From Engraulis encrasicolus (Eukaryota; Chordata; Actinopteri; Clupeiformes; Engraulidae), in the NCBI RefSeq assembly GCF_034702125.1, contig NC_085876.1, positions 6,700,364 through 6,764,363 of the forward strand: DNA of 64,000 nucleotides, written 5' to 3'. Within the stretch, counting starts at the first letter, position 1. The number at the start of each line of letters is the position of its first letter. Shown here in pieces: positions 1-12,800 of this stretch. The notes beneath the pieces are model-generated. The model made no database searches. It saw nothing but the letters and a program-made list of their open reading frames with translations, and was not told the origin of the DNA. Position numbers and translations under genes: made by a program.

Positions 1-642
1 AGTAGAAGTAATAGTTATACAGCCATACTATGCCAGCCAAAAATGGAGCAGACCATCTCTTGTACTTTCGTATCAGAATCACTGTGGCACTTAGAGGAAG
101 AAAGGGTGAACGAACGTACCAGGAATGGGCTATAAAGGAAGGGGAGAGATGACAGATGAGTCAAAAAAAGGACGAAAGGTAAACAGGTTTAAAGACTACA
201 GAAGTCAGGTTAAAAAAAAGAGAGGTAGGAGGGAAAGGGGTTGTTGGAGGGGAAGAGAATTGAGGAGAAAATAAATTCCAGCATGTCCCTTTTAAAACTG
301 TACATTTTTTTCCTACGTTCACAAAAAAATGAAAAATGAACAAAACATATTTTCTCCTATTTTCTTCTACGCTCCTTGCGGCATAACGTAAACAGCATAA
401 ATACAAATAAAAAAGAGAGCGAGCGTAGTCAGCGTACACGTCCAACCTAAAACAGCAGGTAAGTGTCAGTGTCAGTATTTTTTTGGGAGGGGGGTGTTCC
501 AGCAGGATGAATTGGGGACTGAGGAGATTACTGTACCGCGTAGACTGAGGAGAACGCCATGACATCATCGGCCTCTGAAGGATCCTTTCATCATCGACAT
601 CTTACAGAGGAGGTGTCTGTGTGTGTGTTCAAGACGTAAGAC

Positions 643-643
643 G

Positions 644-676
<33 letters not shown>
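643..676. repeat. (TG)n microsatellite
   Basis: About 16 TG units, flanked by two imperfect copies of a short TG/ACGTC-containing segment (about 600-715). Confidence 0.9.
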
Positions 677-678
<2 letters not shown>

Positions 679-1536
679 CAAGACGTCTAGTTGCGGTGTG
701 TTCACGACGCCTGTGTGTGTGTGGATGTATGAGAGAGAGAGAGCACGCACGGCATCCAGTCAGGTAGAATAGTGTTGGCAATCGTGCACGCAGCTAAGAA
801 AAAATGACACACAGCAACTCGCACACAGACATACAGTACGTGTCTTGGAAGGGTGTGTGCATGGAGTGTGACAGTGTCCACCAGAGCGTTTGTGCATGCG
901 TTTACATGAGACAAGCCTAAATCAGTCTTTTTTTCTGCATCAAGTGAGGCATTAAGTCTGTAGATGGAGATGAGGCTGGAACAGCACTGGATATTGGAGA
1001 GCTGGAGTGAGGGTTGCGGGGTGATGGGTAGAGTAGAGGTTCGCTGTGTTTGATGCTATTCTTACAAGAGTCTCCGGGATGTGCACCAGTGTTCGTTTTC
1101 AGCCGTGGGGCCGATCACGGCGACCTTTCCGACAAGCCTGACCTTTTCCGGCTGAATTCCCTCTCCTGGCCAGGGCCGCTAACAGTTCTGACCAGGCCTT
1201 GGACAAAATCATCAGAAAGGGCCCCCTGTCAGTGTGGGCCCCCCACCCCCTACCTGGGCCCAGGACAACAGTCCCGTTGGTCTCCTCCTGTTAATGGGCC
1301 TATTCCTAGCTTTCTGGTCTGCAGAAATATTACCCTCCCCCCACTTCCTCTGCTCCCAAAGTCCCAACTCTGCTTGAACACTGATATATTTCTGTGGAAT
1401 ATGAAACCAGCGACAACATCCCTCATATCGGCCACACATCTTTTAAAGTGCGTTTTATGTTAGGCGTCTCTTCTCTTTGTGTGTGTGTACACATTTCGTC
1501 AGTTAAGATCAGTTACTTCATGCTCTCACACTCACA

Positions 1537-1674
<138 letters not shown>

Positions 1675-1937
1675 GTTGAACGTAAACAATGTAGGTTTTT
1701 CTAGCTAGACAGATAGTGTGCATATATCTGTATAAGACTGTGTACATGCCTATGTGTTCTGGTAGCAGAATAAGAGAGGATACGATTTTTTTTGTTCTAT
1801 TCTGTGAAAGGCAATCAGTTCTCTATTCGCATAAACATGTCTCGGTTGTCCTAAGTGGCATTGACGTGATTTCTGACATATGTACAGACAAATTTTGTCC
1901 TTGAAAGTCAATAATGGAGGTTCCTATGGTGAGCAAG

Positions 1938-1939
<2 letters not shown>

Positions 1940-1984
<45 letters not shown>
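1940..1984. repeat. (TG)n microsatellite
   Basis: About 22 TG units. Confidence 0.95.
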
Positions 1985-1987
<3 letters not shown>

Positions 1988-2191
1988 AGCTAAGACATCA
2001 GAGAGTTGAGAATACATCTCATCCCCTATCTGATGGTAACAGACACTGCCTACAATCCTTCAAAATGAGTTTGTATGCTGTGAGAGAGAGGGGGAGAGCG
2101 AGGCAATGCGTTGTGCAAGTAATGTGCATGTAATATTAATGCCTTGGCATATGGGAGATGCGCGTACCATTTACAGTGTGACGTCCCTGTC

Positions 2192-2428
2192 TAGAGGTGC
2201 TCCGATCACCATTTTTTGGCCCGATCACCGATACCGATCACCAAAAATCTTTATCTGCCGATCACCGATCATTGCCGATCACAGAAATTATTTCCTATTT
2301 TTTTAATAGCCTATTAATTATCCTTATTGAATATTTCTGCCCATAAACCAATCAATCTTAATTTGCACATGTCGCTTTCACAATGTAGGCCTATTATTAG
2401 GCTATTACTATTATGATTATTATTATTA

Positions 2429-2464
<36 letters not shown>

Positions 2465-3687
2465 GGCTATTATTATTATTATTATTATCTTTCAGCTCTT
2501 TCAGACTAGTGTTGGTAATATAGCCTACAAGTAAGTCTACAGTATTAATCAATTTATAAGTTATTGCATATAATTACTAAACTATTTAAGATTGAATTGA
2601 AACTGAAACATTACATCAATTTATAAGTTATTGCATATAATTACTTAACTATTTGAGATTGAATTGAAGCTCAGACACCTGGATCTCAGTCTCTCGTCTT
2701 CTGCATACGAGAAAAAACCCTGTCGCTTTAAATGAGCAGCCTCGTGAGGAGAGCCCCTCCCCTCTCTGTCACTCACTGTCCACAGCTGCAGTGCTCCGCG
2801 ACCGTTCTGCTCTCTCCCTCTCACTTCTCTCGCCGTTTAGCGTTTCAGCGACTATCAAACTAATCGACTGACTGTCAATTACAACTTTGAAAACAATAAC
2901 GTTGGCATGCTTGTGCGGACAACGTGAACTTGTCGCGTGCTGACCGAGGCAACTACACAGGTTATAACGTAAAATGGCTAACGGGCGAGAAGTAGTCTAT
3001 CGCAAATTACATTGTGACTGAAACACTTGAGATTCTACATACACAAAACAAGAAAAAAAAACTTCACTTGAAAGAACAGGGAACACGCACAACACAGCGT
3101 GTCTGCGAGGAAAGCTCTTTCTCTGTAACACTGTCATAGAATGTAGAATTCCCTGCACAGACTCATTGAGTTTCACCGTCCATTCTCCCTAGTTGCTGTT
3201 TGGTGTTGCAGCGACTACAAAACTAATGACCTGGCTATCCATTAGGCTACAACTTTAAAAACAATACAGTTGATGATTGTTTTGGAAACGTTTAGTTGTT
3301 GCGTGCTGACAGGCTGTAACTCAAAATAGTGAACATGGCGAGACTGACACGTCATTCACAAATTACAAGCGTCATGTAAACTGCGCATGGATCGGAAAAT
3401 CAGATCATTGTTGATGCAGATATGATTATAAATGGTGAAAATGAAGGAGGGAATTCCAAAAAGTTAAAGACAAGTAAAGATGCCTTATTTTGGTGCAGCA
3501 GCTGTGCAGAGCCAGCACCTAGGCTACATGCAGGCAGCGCCAGGTGTAAAGGCGAAATGGTTGCGTGAGGAATTTAATATCTCTGGATCGGTTTTTTGAT
3601 CGGCATGTTTTTCCGATCACCGATCAGGCTATTTTTGGCCATTATCGGCCGAGCATGATCGGCTGCCGAGCAATCGGAGCACCTCTA
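2192..3687. mobile_element. Non-autonomous hAT-type DNA transposon, 1496 bp
   Basis: The element starts with TAGAGGTGCTCCGAT and ends with the exact reverse complement of those 15 bases. It is flanked by a perfect 8-bp direct duplication TCCCTGTC (2184-2191 and 3688-3695), the target-site signature of hAT elements. The subterminal regions are packed with the short motif CCGATCAC in both orientations. Inside are an ATT repeat (about 2409-2488), a tandem pair of about 65 bp (from 2549 and from about 2614) and a diverged internal duplication of about 180 bp (about 2830-3010 and 3185-3370). No intact transposase frame remains. A short coding-like stretch near 3430-3560 may be a transposase relic, but this is uncertain. 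Confidence 0.9.
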
Positions 3688-3695
3688 TCCCTGTC

Positions 3696-4237
3696 ACACG
3701 CTTTGTGTGAGTGTTCGTTTGCGTTTGTCAATTTGTTTCTGTGTTCGTCAGTTCGCGTTTATATTCGTCAGTGTGTTTGTGTGCATGTTATTTTTTTCCC
3801 TCTCACAGCCTTGTGTTCCTGTGTTTGTTTACATCCCTGCGATGTCTGTGTGAGGGTACGCATTAGTCTGAGTATCAGAGGCCCCGTTTACACTGTGGGC
3901 CTTCAGCCCAGGGACATAAGCCCAGGCAGGCTATGCCCTACTAGGCTCCACTTCAAGCACCAGGGGAGGATTCCAATACGCTGTGGCTCTGTAGTAAACT
4001 AGGTTAAGTTAACCTTGAAGTAGTGGTAAATCATCTAACAAAAGAGCCTGGAGTGCTCGTATTCCTAACTAAATGACATCTGTAGGCCATCTATTAGTGA
4101 GTTTACCACTTCCTGTAGGTTAACTTAGCCTAGTTCATCACCTAACCATGTTTTTGGAATACCCTCCAGGAACCTTGGAATACCATTGGAGTATAAACGG
4201 GGTCACTGTGTGTGCATCAGTGTACGTTTTCTTCCCC
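3696..4237. other. Intergenic / presumed sh3bp5l 3' UTR
   Basis: Sequence between the hAT element and the sh3bp5l stop codon. Transcription from sh3bp5l on the minus strand should run into it. No gene, RNA or clear poly(A) signal was recognised. Confidence 0.4.
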
Positions 4238-5420
4238 CTAAAGGCTTATGCTCCTGTGATGCTGCTTGATAAAACTCTGCTGCCTCTCGGCTCCTAAGGG
4301 GCCCCTCTCCACCGGGAGCTGCCCATCCTTTCCTCCTCCTCCTCCTCCTCCTCCTACAGCAGCAGACGCAGCAGCAGCAGTAGACACCGATGCTGACGTG
4401 GACACAGCAGCAACAGCAGCGGCAGCAGCAGATGTAGACGCAGCCCTGGCCCCTAGGCCTCCCCTCTCTCTCTCCTCACGCTGCCTCAGCCTCTCCCTCT
4501 CCACCTCCAGCATCCTCTCCCTGTCCAGGTCCTCCCCCAGGATGCTCCCCACGTCGCTCAGCTCCCCCAGGTGCTCCACGCTGTCGCACTTCTCAAGGTC
4601 CGAGGCGATGGTCTGCAGGCTGATGACGGACATGGAGTCGGAGCCGGCGCGCTCCTGCTGGCCCCAGCCGCTCTCCCGGTGCCGCTCCACCCACTGGCGC
4701 GTCTTCTCCACGTCCGCCCACTCGCAGTCGGCCAGTGACGAGCCCACGCCGCCGCCGTACGCCCCGGCCTGGATGGCAGGTTCCTCTCGCTCCGACTCGG
4801 CCCCCACCGGGGAGCTGCGGCCCTGGCAACCCCCTGCGGATTTCAAAGACATTTATTGCCAATGTCAACAGGGTCTGACCCGCCCCGAAAGCAGGTTAAA
4901 ATTGACAGTGGCAACTGGCTAGTGGTAAATTTCACCTCAGGGTTTCCCCCGGTGCATTATAGCCAAGGGGCCCACCTTGACAACAAACCAAGCCACCTTG
5001 ACTAAATCCCCTGAAAAGATCAAATGCATTTCTGAATTTGCTTCACCAAAATGCATACTCTCATATGAACCTGTACAACGGCATTTCCAATGATGATAAT
5101 CATTGATACTGGCCACTGTTCAAGCAGGCCATTGAGTTGCATGTTTGTATGAATTGAGCAATACAAAACGTATTCTTATTTGAGTGATTATGTATTAAGA
5201 TATAAGGTGCACCTGCTCCTGGTCCTCCTCCTGCCCCTGAAGATCCTCCGGCTCGGGAGCGTTGGCGTGCGGCGCGGACCCGGCCCCTCTGGGCGTGGAT
5301 CTGTTCGCTAATCTGCTCCAGGTTGCGCAGAGCCACCGAGTAGCGGGTCTTCACCTTGGCAACACGCTCCTCCAGCTGGACTACTTTGGACTTGTGCTCC
5401 TGTAGGCAGCGGGGGAAGTA

Positions 5421-5456
<36 letters not shown>

Positions 5457-6441
5457 GAAAAAAACAATCTAGATTATTATATGAAGAACTAGTACTCATA
5501 TCAAGGAAATAATATCGTTTTTCAATTGTTAAATCATTTCAAATGATTATGCACATGTGGCATTTAGATAAATTAAATTTAAATGCTACCCAAAAGCTTT
5601 GCAAAGCGAACCAACACAAATATAGGGTAATATTTAATGCTTAAAGTTCAGAAAACACTGCACACTGAAGTGTTCTTTTTTGTTTTCTTTTCCTTTTTAC
5701 TTCTTGGAGCGAACAATGCGTTTTGCCCCGGGGCGTCTTCAGATTCGCTCTTTTATAACATTCAATGCTGCTACATTACAAGATAATGTGCTTGTTGTTT
5801 TTCATACAAAAACACCTTCACAATTACTTATTCTGGCCCCAGAGAAGGGCATGTTTGTTAATATTTAACAATATTCATAAAACAATATTTAATAAGAACA
5901 GCTATAGCATTCTGATGAAGGTACTCATAATGTGAACGCCAGTTCTAAAGGGAGCAGCAACCATTTGGTTCTCTGAATTACTGCTGCTCCTGCTCACAGC
6001 TGGCGATGCATTTTAAAACAAACACATTACAACAGATGCAACTGCAGCAGGCAATCTCTCTTACAACTTAGCAGGCAAAACACACCCAAGTAATTTGCAA
6101 TTCAAATATTAAGATGGAAGTCAATTTAGGAAACAGTTCAGAAAAAACAATGCTGTTCAAAATCACCAAATATAAGTAGTCTACAACCAGTCTGGTCTAT
6201 CTATGTGTTTGTGTTCAGAAATGCATCTTATTAAGACTGCAAGCACGCATCAGTGGTTCACCTTGTACAGTAGTGTTCTTCACCCCTGAGACAGAAGTTA
6301 AAATGGGCCTTAAGATGAATGCAGGATCAAATTTAAACAAGGAGCGTGTGTGTGCGTGTGTGTGCGTATTATTCTACCTTCCCAATATGGTTACACCTTA
6401 CACGAAAAAGAAGATTGAATTTAGATATTAGATTTTAGAAT

Positions 6442-6475
<34 letters not shown>

Positions 6476-6528
6476 TGTACCTCCAGCAAGTCTCCAGGAT
6501 GTGGTTGAAGTAGGGTTTGGACTTGGCA

Positions 6529-6599
<71 letters not shown>

Positions 6600-6665
6600 C
6601 TCCAGCAAGTCTCCAGGATGTGGTTGAAGTAAGGTTTGAGTTTGAAGTAGGGTTCGGACTTGGCA

Positions 6666-6722
<57 letters not shown>

Positions 6723-9700
6723 CTTACCTCCAGGATGTAGTTGAACTGGGCCTTGAGTTCGAAGTAGGGTTTGGACTTGATGATGACCCTCTTGAGGGAC
6801 TTCTGCAGCGTCTGCACCTTGGCCTCGGCCTCCTGGCACTGCTGCGTGACGCGCTGGTGCTCCCTCTCGCTACGCAGACGCTCCTCCTCCGCCTCATTCA
6901 CCTGGGGGTGGGGTTCCAAACAACATGCCCAAATTAACTTACAATATGAGGACACCGTGGCTGAGTGAGCTTAACTCACTTGATACCAATGATGCTTAAG
7001 CGTAGCAATTCTGAGCCTAGCGTTCAGTACCAATGATGCTTGAGCATTTTTTTAACGGTGTGGTGCTGACACAGGCATAGCATTCAATTTTCTTTACATT
7101 TTCTTGAAAATGCTGCAAATGCTCTGTCACAGTTTAGGTTGTAAGATTCAGAAATGGCTGGCATCCAACGACAATTCCGGCCATTTTACAGATGTATCTA
7201 ATCTGTTTGAGGCCAGTGAAAGTTGACAGTGGGGAAAACTGTTCTCCTGGGGGGGTGTTTCGACACAGATCAAATAGCATTGTGTGGTGCTACCCAACTA
7301 TTGGGCAAGTGTTAGGTGTTTTTTCACCTCTGCCAACATTGTACAAAAATATATTAATAAACTCTATGATAGTTTAAATGTAGAATAGGTTGCAAAAGGC
7401 TTATAATAAAGTTTCAAAATAATAATGATGATGATTTGAAGCACCATCACATCATATCATGTGGTTGTTTTCTGGACTAAAGGGTGACGGAACTTTGAAA
7501 TGACACATCACGATACTGCGCCATTGGCATCGCTATTCAGTATCGTGACTGCGCATCACGATTAATCACGACTGATTCAATATCGTCACAGCATGTGCTG
7601 TACGCTCCTCCTACACCTCTTTGAAGAACATGCTCGAAGTAACCCGAAGGCAGAGGCAGTTTAGTCGGAGGGTGGCTAAGGAGGGCTGAAGCCTTGGGCC
7701 ACAGCCAATCAAGGACCGCATAATATGAATAAAATAATGAACAGTTGGAATAATATGCTACATAATTTACAGGCACAGAATGGGGCCTCCAAAAAAAAAA
7801 ATCAGCCCAGGGGGGTAGGGTGAGGTGAGGTTAAAGTTCATCTGCCTGGGAGCATTATACGGGTCAGTAATAATTAATCTACTCAATTTTTTAATGAAAA
7901 ACTTCATGTCGGCAATAAAAATGGGAGCTCTGCTACTCCCATGGTCTGAAAGCTTGAGAAGTGGTGCTGGTTGTCTTGTTAACAGCCAAAATGGCAGTAT
8001 GACAACCAACAAACGTGTGATGTCCGGCACTCTATATGGTAATCAATTGCTTAATCGACAGGCTGCCTTGCAGGTGTAATTTAGTTAAATAATGAGGACT
8101 CCAGGCTTGTTTATTAGTCGATTTTCCTCCGGGGTACCTTAAGCTGGTTTGCTACACAGCCTTCTTCTTGGGTTGAAAGTCCCGCCTGGACAACCAACAC
8201 CATGGTAACCACAGGCTCAGTCAGCATCACGGCAACCGATTGCTCAGCTCAGCAACCACATGCTAAGCGTCACGGAAACCAACTTCCCAGGACGGCAGCC
8301 ATTGCATTAGCAGATGTTTTTATTCAAGGCGACATAGAAAAACAAGGACACATTCCGCAACGTACAGGGTATGAAGAAATATAGGCAGCACACAGGCAAA
8401 GCAAGGTTAATCCAGATGAGTAAGGTTAGGTTTATGTTTTTCTCAGCATGGCTGAATGCAACATCTCGGTGCTCATTAGAAACATCAACACAGCTGGGCA
8501 CTCAGGCCCCAGAAGACTACCAACCCTCTTCCCCTCAGCACAAAATGCCACAAGTTAAAAACAAATAGAATTATGGCATCCTTTGGGGCAAAAAGGTGTT
8601 CAACTGCTACACAGGTTAAAATAAATTTAGTAAGGTCATCCTAATGTATGCACTTGTAACTTAAATTGTATATTTTTGGGCTACTGTGTGCATGCTCCTC
8701 ATTGCAAGGAAAATCCCCCTCAAGGAAATAAAGGACTCATTCATTCCTCGCTTCCTTTATAACAAAGTCCCCAACACCCTCACTTACATAACATTGTCAT
8801 AACATTCCAACGAAGGTTCTCAAATGATGATTTTAAAACCATGATGGGCTGCATATGCATATAATGTGACCAGATCCCCAATATGATTGTAAATATACAC
8901 CTTAAGATACCTCAAATCTAAAATCTAAATTGCCTTTTAACTTCCTACCTTATGTGTTCTTTTCTACTTCCATGTTCATTACGCCAGACAGTAAACCCCC
9001 AAATTGAATTGGTTGAAAAAAAAATCAACATATCCTATCGAATTCTACAGACACATAGTAAGAGCATAACAATTTTAAATTTCACCTTAAAGATGATCAT
9101 TAAAAGACAAAAAAGATTATAGAAAACGAGGGATCACTTGTGATTCATAATCCAAAACCTCTGACCTCTACACAGAGCTTTTCATTGTAATTTTTCCAAG
9201 GACTCAGTCAGCTACAACCACGACCTTTACTCTTTTTCCAATCGCATGTTTCACGCTCGGTTAATAAGCTCATGAGATAACATCACATTCCATGCAAGAC
9301 ATTCATCCCAAGCCGGTCATAGAGCGAGTTTTTGTAGAGTGAGTATGCAAATGTAAAATACCCCCTTCTCATGCTTCGCATTAGCACAAAGTGACTAAGA
9401 CAGATGCCATTGCGTCATTATCATTCACAGCCTTTGATAATGAAATTGCCCCATGTTGATGTTTTTTGGTGTCCCATGGCAGGTTTGGTGGGACTGGCTG
9501 GGCTATCATTCAGTTTCAGCACTAGGGCTAATTAGTTTCACTAGAATATTTGGGTTTCTGGTATTGTTTCCCTCTCTCATGCATACAAGTGTTTGTGCAT
9601 TTGTGTGTGTGAATGTGTGTGAGTATGTGTGTGTGTGTGTGACTGTGTGTCTGCCGGTTTCTAATGAGGCCACTTTGATTTCCACAGAAGTCTATCACTC

Positions 9701-9749
9701 TCAGCTTATCTCAGTCTGAAGATCATTATTGAGTTTCATCATTGTGTGT

Positions 9750-9810
<61 letters not shown>

Positions 9811-12800
9811 TGTCTGTCTGTCTGTCTGTCTGTATATTGGCCTATCTGTTTGTACCTTGGCCGTAGCGTGATTGAGCATTTCCTGCCAGGTGGGGTCCAG
9901 GGTGTTCTTGTCAGCCAGGAGACCCTGTTCGGCCACGTAGACCATCTCGCGAGCCGCCGTGTGCATGGAGACGGCCCGCTCGTACCGCAACGCTGCCTTC
10001 TGGGTCTCCTGCTGTGCCTGAGGATCAACATACACAACACAATACATGGAGGCTGAGGATTTGGATTGAAGTTCAGAATCAGAACTGGGCTTTATTGGCC
10101 AAGCACACTTGCAGTATTTGACTTTGGCAGAGGACCACCATACACAACAGAACACATGGCAGCTAAGGATGACGAATCTATCGCAATAATAAGCGATTTT
10201 AGATTTAAGGTCAGAATCAGAACTGGGCTTCATTGACAAGGTACACTTACAGTACGTGACTTTTGGCAGATTTTAGCTCGCTACACACATCCGATATGTA
10301 ACTAAAGGCTAAACCGTTAAAAATATGGTGATTAGCTTTGGGCATATTTAATTGAGCAGAAACAGTAGTCATCAATATTTTCTTCTCATTGAAAAACCTC
10401 CTAAAAAAAATCTTCCATCTCTTACCCAAAAGCTTTCTTCAGAGCTAAGCAAATTAAGGTTGTTTTTGGATGAGGGGGAAATAATTTTTAAGCAAAAAAA
10501 GGAACTGAGTTGTTGCCTGCTCCAACCTAACACCTGGCCCTTGTAAGACAGATGGCTGGATGAGACCTTAGAATAAAGATCAGTATGCTGCGCTGATTAA
10601 TGGGGAAACCGTGGGCATGTGATTACAAACCCGGCCATTACAGCGACACTAAGCAGGGTATTTCTTTCCAACATTATAAATAACACTTCCATGATCATTT
10701 AAGTATCTCATCATCAACTTGTAACAGGTTCAACAGCATGTCTGAATTTGCTTTGCTGCACTGTATGGGCTAAAAACACACAAAGGAAGTTTGAAATAAA
10801 GTCCACCTGGGAAACTACAACTCCCATTGTTATTGTGACACAGCACTCCACAGCACACAAGTGCACAAAATGAAATTGCATATCTACCTCACCCGTGCAA
10901 GGGGGCAGCCAAGAAATGCCCCCCTAAGGGAGCAGTGTGACGGGACAGTACCATGCTCAGGGTAACTCAGTCATGGAGGAGGATGGGGGAAAGCACTGGC
11001 TAATCACTCCCCCCACCAACCTGGCATGTCTGGACAGAGTTGAACCGGCAACCTTTGGGCTACAACTCTGACACCCTAACTGTGCTAACCCATGACTGCC
11101 CTACAACTTTGGAAGTGTCTCCCTCTTAGCGTAACTGGACCAAACCCTACCAGCAGAATATGTGTTTTGACAGGTGGTTTGGTCTAGCATCGCACCATAA
11201 GGGATAATCGTGGATGGGCTATGAATCTAGCCTGGCTCTGTCCAATTTTAGTTTTGAATCTGTGTAGCGAGTTGTAGGGATAGGCCTAGCACGGGGCCTT
11301 TCCCTATAGTGTGAACACAGACTAGATTTTAATGTGATAGTATGACTTGGCAGCTTGACATTTCCGCTCCCAGCTTGTACTGCGACTACCCAAAGATGGA
11401 AACTAGCCTACTTGGTATTTCTACAACATCAGTTGAAGAGGGAAAGCACTGATAGTAGAATAAAATCCTGAGCCTGAACCCTTCAACACTTAATGAAATA
11501 TGAAATACAGCTCCAGGCCTTTTTATTAGAATAGCATGAAAAAGTTGATTTATTTCCATAATTCCATCAATAATGTTAAACTGTCATGGATTGTAGATTC
11601 ATGGCCCAGTTTTTTAACTATTCCAATCATTATTTTTTTTCTTTTCATATACGTTGCTTTCTACTTAACATGCAATGTTCAATACTTGGTTAGGACATTC
11701 TCTGTCTTCATAAAGGCCATGATGCGTTTAACATTGAAGTCAATGGCAAAAACAGTGCATGGGAGTTATGGAAGCCCAGATATCCTTGATGCTTTGCTGT
11801 CAGCTGTTCTTGTTTGCTGACCTGGTGCCCCACACTTCCCTCTTCAATATACCCGAAGATTTCCATGCCACGTTTTGGTGTTAACTCACCAGTTTAATTC
11901 TAACTCAACAGAAATTAAACCCCATTCATTTTCAATGGGGTTTCATTTCTGGTGATTTAGAATTAAACTGGTGAGTTAGCGCCAAAACGTGGCATGGAAA
12001 TCTACAGGGTATATTGAAGAGTGAAGTGTGGGACACCAGGTCAACAAACAAGAACAGCTGACAGCAAAGCATCAAGGATATCTGGGCTTCCATAACTCCC
12101 ATGCACTGTTTCTGCCATTGACTTCAATGTTAAACGCATCATGGCCGTTATTAAGACAGAGAGAGTCCTAACCAAGTATTGAACATTGCATGTTATGTAG
12201 AAAGTACCAAATTTCAACTGATTTAATGTGACCCGAATTTTGATGAAGAAAAATGTGATTTTATTACAATATTCTAATGCTGCGAATTCCCCAATTCATG
12301 GGTTTTTTGAGCTGGAAGGCCAACGTATATAAAAAGAAAAAAATTAATGACTGGAATAGTTAAGAAACTGGGCCATGAATCTACAATCCATGACAGTTTA
12401 ACATTATTGATGAAATTATGGAAATAAATCAACTTTTTCATGCTATAAAAAGGCCTGGAGCTGTACCTAATGACATTATTTTACTATTGCAGGCAAACTC
12501 TGCTCGGCCAAGCTTTAAATCAGGAATGGAGCCTGAATACAATCAGACCTGAATATGAAAATCAAAAGGGGAAACATACAGACCTCTTTAGCCAGGCGGC
12601 GAGCCTCATAGTATGGCCTGGCCTTCTCTATACAGGCTCCCAGCTGCGAGCCCTGAGCGTTGAGCTTCCGAGCCGAATCGGTCAGGATGCGCCTGTAGCT
12701 GGACCTGGCTTCCTGATGTTGGAGCACAGAAGAAAGAAGAAGGTATGATTAGGCCAACATACAGTTGCAACATGAAAAGGGGAAAGGACCATGCATCGTT

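Noticed and set aside
1050..1463. 137-codon open frame on the plus strand
   Set aside because: No motif, no splice context, and low-complexity Pro/Leu composition; other frames of the same region are also open.
4266..4922. 218-codon open frame antisense to the sh3bp5l last exon
   Set aside because: A by-product of the GC-rich, repeat-containing coding exon on the minus strand; its poly-Pro and Ala runs mirror that repeat.
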